The translations under genes were made by a program, and so were the position numbers. From contig NZ_LMFO01000030.1 of NCBI RefSeq assembly GCF_001426865.1, positions 1-64,000 of the forward strand: 64,000 nt of DNA, read 5' to 3'. A model generated the notes under the pieces. It was not told the origin of the DNA. It ran no database searches and saw only the letters and a list, made by a program, of their open reading frames with translations. Below, piece by piece: positions 9,050 to 18,380 of the stretch (position 1 is its first letter; each line of letters starts with the position of its first letter). Source of the stretch: Paenibacillus sp. Root52. Lineage in GTDB: Bacteria; Bacillota; Bacilli; Paenibacillales; Paenibacillaceae.

Positions 9050-9811
9050 GTGAACTTCTCAGATATCGGAGCACATGTTTTTCGAACGATCCTCATGTAT
9101 TTCATTGTCTATGGCGCGATCCGAGTGATGGGGAAAAGGGAAATTGGAAAGCTGTCCATGTTTGACCTGGTCGTGTCCATTATGCTTGCAGAGATTGCGG
9201 CCTTTGTCATTGAGGATATGGAAAAACCTTTATCTCACGGAATTGTGCCTATGCTAACTGTACTTATAATGCAGATTGGTATGGCATTTGTCAGTCTCAA
9301 AAGTCGTAGACTCCGCCTAATGATTGATGGCAAACCAACAGTTCTCATCTCCAAAGGAACCTTGCATCGGGATGAGATGCGTAAGCAGCGATATAACTTA
9401 GATGATTTGTTACTTCAACTGCGTGAGCAGAATATAGACAGCATCGGTGATGTCGAGTTTGCGATTCTGGAGACGACAGGTAAATTAACTGTTTTCCCGA
9501 GTAATCAAAGCAACACAAGTAATTCAGGTGGAAATGGATCATCAAACAACAGAGGCAGTGCACATACGAAACAAAAAGCCAGGCAAGATCGAGTGGATGG
9601 GTTTCAAAATATTAAATATGAAGGTCTGCCCTTACCACTAATCATGGATGGAAAAGTTCAGGATCAAAATCTGGAGCTGATTCAAAAGACAAGGTTCTGG
9701 CTTAAAAATCAGATTCAACAAAAAGGTATCCTTGATTTCAAGGAAGTATTTATCTGTTCAATTGATCACAATGGCAAAGTTTTTGTTAGCCTGAAGGATG
9801 ATTCCAAATAA
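9050..9811 (+). CDS. DUF421 / YetF-YrbG family membrane protein
   Basis: The 253 residues show three N-terminal transmembrane helices with the family motif VYGAIRVMGKREIGKLSMFDLVVSIMLAEIAA, then a soluble domain with DDLLLQLREQNIDSIGDVEFAILETTGKLTV. A low-complexity Asn/Ser/Gly linker at about residues 152-170 splits the soluble part, which resumes with GLPLPLIMDGKVQ. B. subtilis YrbG sits at the same place. The GTG start follows AAAGGAGG by 9 nt. The end is 8 nt from the end of the convergent spoVB gene, with no terminator between. Confidence 0.85.
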   Translation: MNFSDIGAHVFRTILMYFIVYGAIRVMGKREIGKLSMFDLVVSIMLAEIAAFVIEDMEKPLSHGIVPMLTVLIMQIGMAFVSLKSRRLRLMIDGKPTVLISKGTLHRDEMRKQRYNLDDLLLQLREQNIDSIGDVEFAILETTGKLTVFPSNQSNTSNSGGNGSSNNRGSAHTKQKARQDRVDGFQNIKYEGLPLPLIMDGKVQDQNLELIQKTRFWLKNQIQQKGILDFKEVFICSIDHNGKVFVSLKDDSK

Positions 9812-9819
9812 GACGTTGC

Positions 9820-11424
9820 TTATTTACGTGATCTGCGTTCAAACCACGAACCGATGATAGGTACACGAGACAAATCATGAAAATCAATCATACGTGTCAT
9901 ACCCATCACGATCAAATAGACGATTAACCCTATGGCTGGAGCAAGAATCATTCTTGCCCATAGTGGCAGAATAACGACAGTATGCTCAAAGACAAGAAGA
10001 GTGGCTGCGCCCATGATGAACATGCCTGTGCCTGTCTTAACCCAGTCCATAAACTTGAAACGAAATTGAAGTAAAGTACGTACACTTCGTGCATGTAAAA
10101 GAGTTACGATTGTGGAGTTAGCACAGATAGCAATAATTGCACCAAAGATGCCGTATTCAGGACGTGAAGCGAGCAGTAGGATCAATGTGATTTTGATAAC
10201 AGCTCCGATAAACGTATTAAGCAATGCTTTTCCCGGACGATCAAGTGCTTGTAATGCTGCCTGCAGAGGAGCCTGAATGTAAATGAAGAGAGCAAAAGGA
10301 GCCATGAGTTTCAGCATGCTTCCAATCGATGCATCATTATAGAGAATAAGGCACATCGGTTCGGCAAGCACATACATAAAAACAGAAAAAGGAGCACCTG
10401 TAACGAGTGCAAGCCTTAAAGCTTGATGCATGCGTTTATGAATCAGGGCACGATCCCCCTGCGCAGATGCTTCAGACAATGAAGGGACGAGAGAGGTTGC
10501 CAGTGATGAGGTAAGTGCCCCTGGAAGCAATAATAATGGAATAATCATGCCTTGTAGTGCTCCGTACTGGGCGGTAGCTAATCCTCGTGAAATACCTGCA
10601 ATGGCCAAGCTTTGCGCTGTTACGATAGTTTCGGCAAGATAGGATAAGGAGCCGACCAATCGTCCTGCCGTAACAGGTACAGAGATGGCTAACAAACGGC
10701 GAATAAGTGAATGATTGGGCTGAGCAACTGAACCGAGACTGTTGTGTGCTTGAGGTAAGACTGGCGGCGGAGTGTAAAGAGGCTCGGTATCGTTTTTTTG
10801 CCTATGGTAATTCCATAGCAGTACGAGCATGCCAATGAATTCACCGACCAGAGCACCCAGCATTGCACCAGCGGCAGCCTGAGCAATACCATGTGGAAGC
10901 AGCAACCAAGCAAACCAAATGACGCAAATAATACGTACAATCGTTTCAACAATAGAGGAAGCTGCCGTAGGAATCATATTTTGCTTACCTTGAAAGTAAC
11001 CTCTGTAAACAGCCGACACAGCGATAATTGCAATCATGGGGCTCATGCTAACAAATGTGTGGTATACTCGCTCATCTGTAAGAACATAACGTGTAACCCA
11101 AGGGGCAAAGACAATGCACAAAAACATAAAAATCACACCAAGCGTCAACGTAAAGGCTAAGCTGATCTGCAAGATCCGTTGAGGCGAAAAACGATTCGCA
11201 CCTGTGTCTGCTTCAGCTACGAGTTTGGCGACGGCAAGCGGTATGCCGCCTGTAATCAAGGTTACGAGCACGATGAAGAAGGGGTAACTTAATTGATAGA
11301 TTCCGACGCCTTCTGCTCCGATAACCCGTGGTAATGCAATGCGTGGGATGAATCCGAGAATACGATTAATAATGCCTGCGGCGAGCAGGATCATAGCTCC
11401 CTGGATAAATGTCTGCTTCTTCAA
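9820..11424 (-). CDS. spoVB: Stage V sporulation protein B (MOP-superfamily flippase-like)
   Basis: This polytopic membrane protein of 534 residues is of the polysaccharide/lipid-II flippase family. It begins KKQTFIQGAMILLAAGIINRILGFIPRI, which matches B. subtilis SpoVB, a protein needed for spore cortex synthesis. The TTG start at 11424 has GAGGG 5 nt upstream; the open frame extends to 11508 without another ribosome site. Synteny with yrbG, comN and secDF supports SpoVB rather than another paralogue. Confidence 0.88.
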   Translation of the reverse strand: MKKQTFIQGAMILLAAGIINRILGFIPRIALPRVIGAEGVGIYQLSYPFFIVLVTLITGGIPLAVAKLVAEADTGANRFSPQRILQISLAFTLTLGVIFMFLCIVFAPWVTRYVLTDERVYHTFVSMSPMIAIIAVSAVYRGYFQGKQNMIPTAASSIVETIVRIICVIWFAWLLLPHGIAQAAAGAMLGALVGEFIGMLVLLWNYHRQKNDTEPLYTPPPVLPQAHNSLGSVAQPNHSLIRRLLAISVPVTAGRLVGSLSYLAETIVTAQSLAIAGISRGLATAQYGALQGMIIPLLLLPGALTSSLATSLVPSLSEASAQGDRALIHKRMHQALRLALVTGAPFSVFMYVLAEPMCLILYNDASIGSMLKLMAPFALFIYIQAPLQAALQALDRPGKALLNTFIGAVIKITLILLLASRPEYGIFGAIIAICANSTIVTLLHARSVRTLLQFRFKFMDWVKTGTGMFIMGAATLLVFEHTVVILPLWARMILAPAIGLIVYLIVMGMTRMIDFHDLSRVPIIGSWFERRSRK

Positions 11425-11660
11425 GACTACCCCTCTTTCCCGAATGAAAGTAACAGGTTTCGTTAACGGGACCAAGCCGTTGTTCTTCATCCTATGCCAG
11501 TCCATCATATTCTCATGACAAATTGATCACGATTAACAAAAAGATCCATCAACAGCAAGAAGGAATATGACCAGGGGAAGTCGAATGATGTAATATTGAT
11601 GCCGCATAAAGGCTTGTGTGTGGGAAGGGAGGCTAATCCCCGTTGGAGGAAATGAACGAT

Positions 11661-11891
11661 ATGGAGATGGAACAATCCATTGAGATGCTCTGCTGCAGCA
11701 AGGCGGAAGAGTTTAGGCTTGTAGGTTATGAATATGTGACCAGCAAAGATGTCTGGAATTGCGTCAGTCATAAATATGAAAAGCAGGGCATTCCACCGCT
11801 TCACCAGCTGGTGAACGACATTTTGTCACTGAAAGCAACAAGCTTTATGAACTTTATGACCGTGTCTGCATACCGGGGATCCTCTTTCTAG
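11661..11891 (+). CDS. comN: ComN-like post-transcriptional regulator (YrzD family)
   Basis: This short protein (76 residues from ATG 11661) has the family core SIEMLCCSKAEEFRLVGYEYVTSKDVWNCVSHKYEK. In B. subtilis, ComN controls comER mRNA and interacts with DivIVA. It lies between spoVB and secDF, as in B. subtilis. The start is not certain: GGAGGA at 11645-11650 is 10 nt from ATG 11661 and only 1 nt from ATG 11652. The stop codon lies inside the terminator hairpin. Confidence 0.75.
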   Translation: MEMEQSIEMLCCSKAEEFRLVGYEYVTSKDVWNCVSHKYEKQGIPPLHQLVNDILSLKATSFMNFMTVSAYRGSSF

Positions 11892-11908
11892 CGAAAGGGA
11901 TCTTTTTT
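11878..11908 (+). terminator. Terminator overlapping the comN stop
   Basis: The arms GATCC(T)CTTT / AAAGGGATC form about 9 bp with one bulged base, the loop CTAGCG contains the comN stop codon, and six T follow. Confidence 0.75.
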
Positions 11909-11916
11909 GTTGAAAA

Positions 11917-11945
11917 TTGACTGCTTTTTACGGCATCGCTATAAT
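11917..11945 (+). promoter_or_regulatory. Sigma-A promoter of secD-secF
   Basis: TTGACT at 11917-11922 and a perfect TATAAT at 11940-11945 are separated by 17 nt. The promoter lies directly behind the comN terminator and 36 nt before the secD start. Confidence 0.85.
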
Positions 11946-11981
11946 AGGAATATTGAGAACGAAAGGGGATCTAGGAACGGC

Positions 11982-13232
11982 ATGAAAAGAATTATCAGTT
12001 TCATTCTGGTCGTGCTTGTCACCACAGGGGTAATGGTGGGAACAAGCCCGGAGCTGCTCAAAAATATACGCTTGGGCCTTGATTTAAAAGGAGGCTACGA
12101 GATCTTATATGAAGCAGAGCCGCTTGATGAGGGACAACAAGTCACCAAAGCATCTTTGGTGCAAACAGCCAAGAGTCTGGAAAGCCGTGCCAATGCGCTC
12201 GGAACAAGCGAGCCGGAGGTAACCACTGAGGGAAGCAACCGGATTCGATTGAAGTTGGCAGGGGTTACGGACGAGGCTGAAGTTAGGGCCAAAATGAAAG
12301 AACCAGCAGTATTGACCTTCCGCAGTAAAGCTGAGGGGGACAAGGAAGGCGAATACACCAAGATCGAGCTGCGTGGTAATGAATTTGTCGAGAATGCAGC
12401 CAAAGTTGTCTTCACTTCATTGAATGAGCCGATGATCGACATTCAAGTGAAAGACAAAGCTAAATTTTCTGAGATCACTAAACGTTTGATCGGACAACCT
12501 CTCGCCATTTATTTGGATGATGAGTTGCTGTCTGCGCCAACGGTTAGACAACAATTAACAGATGGTTCTGCTCAAATCTCAGGTTCCTATTCGCGCGAAG
12601 AAGCAAACCAGCTTCGTGATACTATTAACCTGGGCGCGCTTCCGCTGAAACTTACAGAGAAGTATTCACAAAGTGTTGGTGCAACACTGGGTAAATTGTC
12701 TTTGGATCAGACGATCAAAGCGGGCTTGATTGGTTCCGTTATTATCCTCGTATTTATGATTGGAATATATCGTATTCCGGGTATCATTGCGAGCTTTGCG
12801 TTGATTACACATACGTGGCTGGTGCTTGCTATTTTCTACCTAGGGGAGTTTGTACTTACCCTTCCAGGGATCGCGGCATTCATTCTAGGTATAGGTATGG
12901 CGGTTGACGCCAACATCATCACGTACGAACGGATCAAAGAAGAGATGCGGAGTGGTAAGTCGATCTTGTCTTCGGTCAAAGCGGGTAGTAAACATTCCTT
13001 CCGCACGATTATCGACTCTAACATAACAACGATCATTGCTGCTGCTGTTATGTTCTTCTTGGGTACGGGTGCAGTTAAAGGTTTCGCACTTGTGTTGATT
13101 TTTGACATCGTCACAAGTATTATCACGAATATTTTCTTCTCCCGCTTCCTGTTAACCTTGCTCGTACGGGGTAACGTCTTGAAGAAGCCTAAGTACTTCG
13201 GAGTGAAGGAGAGTGAAATTCGTGCGCTTTAA
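11982..13232 (+). CDS. secD: Protein translocase subunit SecD
   Basis: SecD is the first half of the proton-driven SecDF export motor. The 416-residue protein has an N-terminal helix, the LGLDLKGGYEILYE motif, a periplasm-side P1-type domain that is short compared with Gram-negative SecD, and five C-terminal helices with GIGMAVDANIITYERIKEE. ATG 11982 is preferred; the longer frame from 11907 has no ribosome site. SecD and SecF are separate here, whereas B. subtilis has one fused SecDF. Confidence 0.94.
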   Translation: MKRIISFILVVLVTTGVMVGTSPELLKNIRLGLDLKGGYEILYEAEPLDEGQQVTKASLVQTAKSLESRANALGTSEPEVTTEGSNRIRLKLAGVTDEAEVRAKMKEPAVLTFRSKAEGDKEGEYTKIELRGNEFVENAAKVVFTSLNEPMIDIQVKDKAKFSEITKRLIGQPLAIYLDDELLSAPTVRQQLTDGSAQISGSYSREEANQLRDTINLGALPLKLTEKYSQSVGATLGKLSLDQTIKAGLIGSVIILVFMIGIYRIPGIIASFALITHTWLVLAIFYLGEFVLTLPGIAAFILGIGMAVDANIITYERIKEEMRSGKSILSSVKAGSKHSFRTIIDSNITTIIAAAVMFFLGTGAVKGFALVLIFDIVTSIITNIFFSRFLLTLLVRGNVLKKPKYFGVKESEIRAL

Positions 13233-14130
13233 TTGGAATTATGATTATGTTAAAGGCAGTAAGATTGCCTATATTTTTTCGATTATTTTAACCGTTACGG
13301 GGATTGTTAGTATTCTTGCGCTTGGTTTGAACTATGCGGTTGATTTCCGTGCTGGATCGAATGTTGATATTTCAGTATCCAAAGAAATTACAACAGAACA
13401 GATTAGGCCTATAGTTGCTGATCTTGGTGTTGATGAGGGCGATGTAACGATCACACCAGGTGCAGAACGGGTTAACGTTCGTTTTTCCAATGAGCTTGAT
13501 GAAACGCAAGAGAGTACATTTAAGCAGGAATTCAGCAAGTTGGATTCCGCTGCTTCTTACGAAGTAAACACGGTAGATCCCGAGATGGCGAAAGAACTAG
13601 AACGTAATGCGATCTATGCCGTTCTCATTGCAAGTATCGGGATCATGATTTATGTAGCTATTCGTTTTGAATGGCGGTTCGGTTTGGCGGCAGTTATTGC
13701 TCTCTTCCACGATGCATTTGTTGTAATAAGTGTGTTCTCGATCTTCCGTCTGGAAGTAGATTTGACCTTTATTACCGCTGTATTGACCATCGTCGGTTTC
13801 TCGATCAACGATACGATCGTTATCTTTGACCGAATCCGTGAGAATTTACGTTTTGCCAAAAAGACAACCAAAGCAGATTTGCGCCAGGTCGTTAACAGCA
13901 GTTTGGCACAAACGATGACACGTTCCTTGAATACGACATTTACCGTATTTGCAGCTTCCATCTGTTTGTTCATATTCGGCGGAGAGTCCATTCGTATGTT
14001 CTCGCTTGCCATGGTAATCGGAACGCTGTTCGGTGCGTATTCTTCCATCTTTATCGCTGCTCCACTATGGCTGGTACTCAAAGGTAAACAAATTGATAAG
14101 CCAAAAACAGCAGCTAAAGCATCTAACTAA
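13222..14130 (+). CDS. secF: Protein translocase subunit SecF
   Basis: The 302-residue partner of SecD has six predicted helices, the motif LGLNYAVDFRAGSNVDI, and the family block GFSINDTIVIFDRIREN. GTG 13222 has AAGGAG (13206-13211) 10 nt upstream; GTG 13213, 1 nt from the same site, is unlikely. The start overlaps the end of secD by 11 nt, so the pair is translationally coupled. A terminator follows. Confidence 0.94.
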   Translation: MRFNWNYDYVKGSKIAYIFSIILTVTGIVSILALGLNYAVDFRAGSNVDISVSKEITTEQIRPIVADLGVDEGDVTITPGAERVNVRFSNELDETQESTFKQEFSKLDSAASYEVNTVDPEMAKELERNAIYAVLIASIGIMIYVAIRFEWRFGLAAVIALFHDAFVVISVFSIFRLEVDLTFITAVLTIVGFSINDTIVIFDRIRENLRFAKKTTKADLRQVVNSSLAQTMTRSLNTTFTVFAASICLFIFGGESIRMFSLAMVIGTLFGAYSSIFIAAPLWLVLKGKQIDKPKTAAKASN

Positions 14131-14143
14131 ACATCTTATTGTG

Positions 14144-14171
14144 AAGTCGCGTCTATTAGGCGCGGCTTTGT
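14144..14171 (+). terminator. Terminator after secF
   Basis: An 8-bp stem AAGTCGCG/CGCGGCTT (one G-T pair) encloses a 9-nt loop and is followed by a short T tract. Confidence 0.6.
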
Positions 14172-14203
14172 AACTTTAGAGACAGAAACAAGGGGGAATT
14201 TCC

Positions 14204-15178
14204 ATGGCCAGAGAACATATTCCAACGGTTCAGGCGGCAACGTGGAGTGGTATTGCTGGGAATATGACGCTTGCAGTAATTAAGGCTGTTGTCGGTTATT
14301 TAGCCAATAGCAAATCGTTGCTCGCAGATGGTCTGTACTCCGCCTCAGAAGCTGCCTCTTCACTGGCGGGACTATTCCCTTCCCATTCTGTAAGGCACAA
14401 GAGCAAGGATACAGATCGAGCAGCTACGCGGTCTAAGGAGCATTCACGTGTAGCGAGACCAGGGATATCGATTTTGCTGTCTGTTCTCATTCTTATGGGA
14501 GGATTACAGATTGCGATTTCAGCCCTAAGTAGCCTAATAGGCGATACTCCAGTGGCATCTGATACGTATCAGCATGCACTTGTCGCAGCCTTTGCAGCCT
14601 TAGCGATCAAAGAAGCCATTTTCCAATTTCAATACAGGTATTTCCGGAAAAGAAATCAAGCACAAGCATTGACCTATGCTCAGCAGCATCGCCGGGCGCT
14701 TTACTGCTCACTTACGGTATTGGTTGGGATCATTGGTTCAATGATCGGGGAGATGTCAGGGTGGAGTATGCTTCTGTACATGGATCCAGCAGCGGCATTA
14801 ATTGCATCTTGTTTCGTGTTTCATAAAGGTTATAGAATGATTGTAGACACAGTATATGGTTCTTTAGTGCAAGAACTGCAACAGGAAGAGGCTCTCGATT
14901 TCAAAGAGACTGTACAGCGAGTGTACGGCGTCATTACCATCGAACAACTGGTTGCGCGCGAACAGGAGCATGCCGTTACCATTGAACTCATCATTAGCGT
15001 TAATCCACGAATCTCTGTTTTGGAGGCTCAGGAGATATCTAATCGAGCCAAAACGCTGCTCTTCACTCGCTTCAGCCATGTAAAGGAAGTACAGATTCAG
15101 GCAGTACCCTATGACCCTGGGTATCCTTATAAATCCAATCATGAACTGCCCGATCATGAAGCGACATTAATTCAGTAA
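14204..15178 (+). CDS. Cation diffusion facilitator-like membrane protein with altered metal site
   Basis: The 324 residues have the CDF layout: six membrane segments and a C-terminal cytoplasmic domain (about 210-300) with ITIEQLVAREQEHAVTIELIISVNP. Helix 2 reads LLADGLYSASEAASS where functional CDFs usually read ADxxHSxxD, and helix 5 reads YAQQHRRALYCS where HHRSD is usual. One Asp is kept; the His/Asp partners appear replaced by Tyr, Glu, Gln and Ala. Family membership is fairly sure; metal transport is doubtful. It has a good ribosome site (AAGGGGGAA) and lies 25 nt upstream of the recJ ribosome site. Confidence 0.75.
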   Translation: MAREHIPTVQAATWSGIAGNMTLAVIKAVVGYLANSKSLLADGLYSASEAASSLAGLFPSHSVRHKSKDTDRAATRSKEHSRVARPGISILLSVLILMGGLQIAISALSSLIGDTPVASDTYQHALVAAFAALAIKEAIFQFQYRYFRKRNQAQALTYAQQHRRALYCSLTVLVGIIGSMIGEMSGWSMLLYMDPAAALIASCFVFHKGYRMIVDTVYGSLVQELQQEEALDFKETVQRVYGVITIEQLVAREQEHAVTIELIISVNPRISVLEAQEISNRAKTLLFTRFSHVKEVQIQAVPYDPGYPYKSNHELPDHEATLIQ

Positions 15179-15218
15179 TGGAGCTCGGATCCCGTAGATC
15201 AAGAAAGGAGCGTTATTA

Positions 15219-17627
15219 TTGCTTTATTCGCAATACCGGTGGAATACACCACATATTGATTTGGATGCGGCTGCGGGACTCTCGCAGGCGCTTTCCGTGT
15301 CATCTCTTGTTGGACGTTTGTTAGTTAGTCGCGGGGTTCATAATGAAAAGGAGGCAGAACGGTTCTTGCATCCAGATCTGAATCAGATGCATGATCCTTA
15401 TCTTCTGCTTGGTATGAAAGAAGCTGTACCACGGATACGTCAGGCTATTGAGCGGGAAGAACATATTTTAATTTATGGAGATTATGACGCAGATGGTGTC
15501 TCCAGTACTTCACTGATGATCCATCTGATGCGCCATTTGGGAGCATCCTACGATATTTATATTCCTCATCGCTCCAACGAAGGTTATGGACTTCACAATC
15601 ATGCATTAGATTGGGCTCATCAACAAGGTGTGACGCTGGTGATTACCGTCGATACTGGCATAAGTGCAGTAGAGCAGATTGCCTACGCGTCCACGCTAGG
15701 GATAGAAGTGATTGTCACGGATCACCATGAACCACCTGAGATACTTCCTAAGGCGTACACACTTATTAATCCGAAACTACCCGAATGTCCTTATCCATTT
15801 AAGGGGCTGGCGGGCGCAGGCGTAGCTCTGAAGCTGGCTCAGGCTCTCATTGGTGAAGTTCCAGGTGAATGGATGGAGATCGCAGCAATTGGTACCGTCG
15901 CTGACTTGATGCCGCTCGAAGGTGAGAATCGTGTTATTGTCAGTTATGGAATTGAATCTATGCGTGGTTCACGCTTACCTGGTGTAAGTGCTCTCCTTGA
16001 GATTAGTGGTGTGGATCAGAGTCAAGTAACGTCCGTTAATATTGCATTTGCAATGGCGCCTCGTATTAATGCAAGTGGACGTTTGGATCATGCAGGACGA
16101 GCTGTATCTCTTCTGACGACTGAAGATTTAGACGAAGCTCATACACTTGCAGGTCAATTAGATCTGCTTAACAGAGAGAGGCAACAGGTTGTTGAGGGGA
16201 TTCTTCAGGAAGCAACAGCTCAATTAGAACAGAAAATAGAGCTTCGCTCTGGCGCTGTTCCCGATGTAATCGTTCTTGCGGGAGAAGGGTGGAATGTTGG
16301 CGTTGTAGGTATCGTTGCATCCAAGTTGCTGGAACGTTACTACCGGCCAACACTAATTCTGGGCATTGATCCTCAGAGTGGGATTTGCAAAGGCTCTGCC
16401 CGTTCCATTGACGGATTGGATATCTATGAAGCATTAACGGCTTGCAAAGACTCCATGGATCATTACGGGGGACATCCAGCGGCGGCAGGTATGACACTCC
16501 ATCGAGATCAGTTGGAAGAGCTGGAGCAAGGCTTGAACGAGTTTGCTGCGGCTGTTCTAACCGAGGGGGATTTTGTACCTCAGCGTCTTGCAGATGATGA
16601 ATGTCGCATTAGTGATGTACCTCTACAAGTGATTCAAGAAATTGACAGACTGCAACCGTTCGGGATGAGCAATCCTTCTCCCCGTTTCGTATTTAGAAAT
16701 GTTACGGTTAAAGAGACCCGAACGATGGGGCGAGAGAAACGCCATCTGAAACTTGTTCTGGAACAAGAAGGGCAACAGTTAGAGACCGTGGCCTTTGGCA
16801 AAGGTGCGCTAGCTGAATTTTTACCAGTGGGTTCCATCATTGACGTTATGGGCGAGCTGTCGATTAATGAGTGGAATGGAATGCGCAAACCACAATTGAT
16901 GCTCCAAGACATTCATGTGCCTCATGCACAAGTGTTTGACTTAAGAGGAAATGGTGAGCCGCTGAGTACAATGAAGCAGTTCCTGAGCACACTAGAAGTA
17001 CATTTACGGTACAAATCTGGCTCGGTCGGTGCAATCGTTAAGAACGAAACGAATGTTTCTGAGGGAAATTCATTGTATGAACCGTGCCTTTGGGTATATG
17101 ATAGAAAGGTCGGGTTGTTTCCGTGTAATGCTGCTGCGCAGCAATATGGACAGGAACAGATCCGGACGTTATTTGTGTTTGATACGCCGGAAACTCCGGA
17201 ACAACTTGATGCTATGCTGGCTTTGTTCAGCGGAGCAGAGAATATCATCCTTCTGCACGGATCAGGCAACCGCCGAGATCGCCTTCAGATGCCTTCCAGA
17301 GAACTATTCAAGCGAATCTATATGCTGGTATCGAAATGGCGAGCTGAACCGGTGGAGGAGAAAGAGATTACTCCCGTACTCAGCCGTCAATGTGGCTGTT
17401 CTCCACGCATGATCACCATGATGCTTGATGTATTTGAGGAGTTATCCTTCATTACAAGAGATTCTGGAAAAATTGCGTTTGTGGATAACCCACCCAAACG
17501 TGAGCTAACCGCGTCACGTCATTATCAGGCGCTGGAAAGTATGGCCGAGACGGAGCAAGTGATGCTGGATGCATCTACGCCTCAGCTGACACAATGGATG
17601 ATATCCCGGATGAAGGGCGTATCTTAG
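15219..17627 (+). CDS. recJ: Single-stranded-DNA-specific exonuclease RecJ
   Basis: RecJ degrades single-stranded DNA 5' to 3' in RecFOR recombination and mismatch repair. Visible DHH-family motifs are IYGDYDADGVSSTS, ITVDTGISA, VTDHHEPP and, in the DHHA1 part, GGHPAAAGM. An OB-fold region and a C-terminal extension (after about residue 570) like that of Bacillus RecJ follow; total length is 802. The TTG start lies 8 nt after AAAGGAG. Confidence 0.95.
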   Translation: MLYSQYRWNTPHIDLDAAAGLSQALSVSSLVGRLLVSRGVHNEKEAERFLHPDLNQMHDPYLLLGMKEAVPRIRQAIEREEHILIYGDYDADGVSSTSLMIHLMRHLGASYDIYIPHRSNEGYGLHNHALDWAHQQGVTLVITVDTGISAVEQIAYASTLGIEVIVTDHHEPPEILPKAYTLINPKLPECPYPFKGLAGAGVALKLAQALIGEVPGEWMEIAAIGTVADLMPLEGENRVIVSYGIESMRGSRLPGVSALLEISGVDQSQVTSVNIAFAMAPRINASGRLDHAGRAVSLLTTEDLDEAHTLAGQLDLLNRERQQVVEGILQEATAQLEQKIELRSGAVPDVIVLAGEGWNVGVVGIVASKLLERYYRPTLILGIDPQSGICKGSARSIDGLDIYEALTACKDSMDHYGGHPAAAGMTLHRDQLEELEQGLNEFAAAVLTEGDFVPQRLADDECRISDVPLQVIQEIDRLQPFGMSNPSPRFVFRNVTVKETRTMGREKRHLKLVLEQEGQQLETVAFGKGALAEFLPVGSIIDVMGELSINEWNGMRKPQLMLQDIHVPHAQVFDLRGNGEPLSTMKQFLSTLEVHLRYKSGSVGAIVKNETNVSEGNSLYEPCLWVYDRKVGLFPCNAAAQQYGQEQIRTLFVFDTPETPEQLDAMLALFSGAENIILLHGSGNRRDRLQMPSRELFKRIYMLVSKWRAEPVEEKEITPVLSRQCGCSPRMITMMLDVFEELSFITRDSGKIAFVDNPPKRELTASRHYQALESMAETEQVMLDASTPQLTQWMISRMKGVS

Positions 17628-17664
17628 ATGGAAGTTGTGCTATTTATTTTAGGAGGAGATTATT

Positions 17665-18177
17665 TTGGATTTTAAAGAGTATATTCGTGTCATTCCTGAC
17701 TTTCCACAACCGGGAATCAGCTTCAAGGACATTACGACATTGTTGAAGGATGGAGAAATGTACCGCAATGCAATCAATGAGATCAAAACAATGGTTTCTG
17801 ATCTGAAAATTGATGTGATTGCTGGACCTGAAGCACGTGGTTTCGTTGTGGGCGCCCCTCTGGCTTATGCTCTTGGTGTCGGTTTTGCTCCGATCCGTAA
17901 AAGCGGAAAATTGCCAGGAGAGACGATTGAAGTTGGATATGATCTCGAGTATGGCAAGGATACACTCGCTATGCATACAGATGCGATCGAAAAGGGACAA
18001 AACGTTCTGATTGCGGACGATCTGCTTGCAACGGGTGGAACGATTGCAACTTCCATCAATTTGATTGAACAATTGGGTGGTAAAGTTGTTGGTGCAGCCT
18101 TCCTGATTGAGCTTTCTGATCTGAATGGACGTGCCAAGTTGCCTGAAATTGATGTATTTACATTGATGAACTACTAA
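17665..18177 (+). CDS. apt: Adenine phosphoribosyltransferase
   Basis: Apt makes AMP from adenine and PRPP (purine salvage). The 170-residue protein begins DFKEYIRVIPDFPQPGISFKDIT and has GPEARGFVVGAPLAYALG and the PRPP loop VLIADDLLATGGTI. A TTG start lies 6 nt after AGGAGGAG. It follows recJ and precedes relA as in B. subtilis, except that a uracil permease is inserted between on the other strand. Confidence 0.97.
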   Translation: MDFKEYIRVIPDFPQPGISFKDITTLLKDGEMYRNAINEIKTMVSDLKIDVIAGPEARGFVVGAPLAYALGVGFAPIRKSGKLPGETIEVGYDLEYGKDTLAMHTDAIEKGQNVLIADDLLATGGTIATSINLIEQLGGKVVGAAFLIELSDLNGRAKLPEIDVFTLMNY

Positions 18178-18264
18178 GATTTCAGCATAGAGCTTGCTGT
18201 GATTAAACACGAATTGGCTCTCCCGTTTCCCGGGAAATAATATACAGCATTAACTATTATAAAG

Positions 18265-18310
18265 AAGCCTGTTCCCTCATTCCTTGATGGTGTGAGAGAA
18301 CAGGCTTTTT
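18265..18310. terminator. Bidirectional terminator between apt and the uracil permease
   Basis: The arms AAGCCTGTTC and GAACAGGCTT, extended inward by CTCA/TGAG, form a long hairpin with a T run on the plus strand and A before it, so it can serve both convergent genes. Confidence 0.88.
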
Positions 18311-18380
18311 GCTTTTGATAAACTTTATACCTTCATAAAGGTAATTCGTGTTTAAGTATTATTTTGAACCGAATTATATA

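Noticed and set aside
11505..11804. 99-codon minus-strand frame before spoVB
   Set aside because: Opposite comN, without motifs; comN is the real gene.
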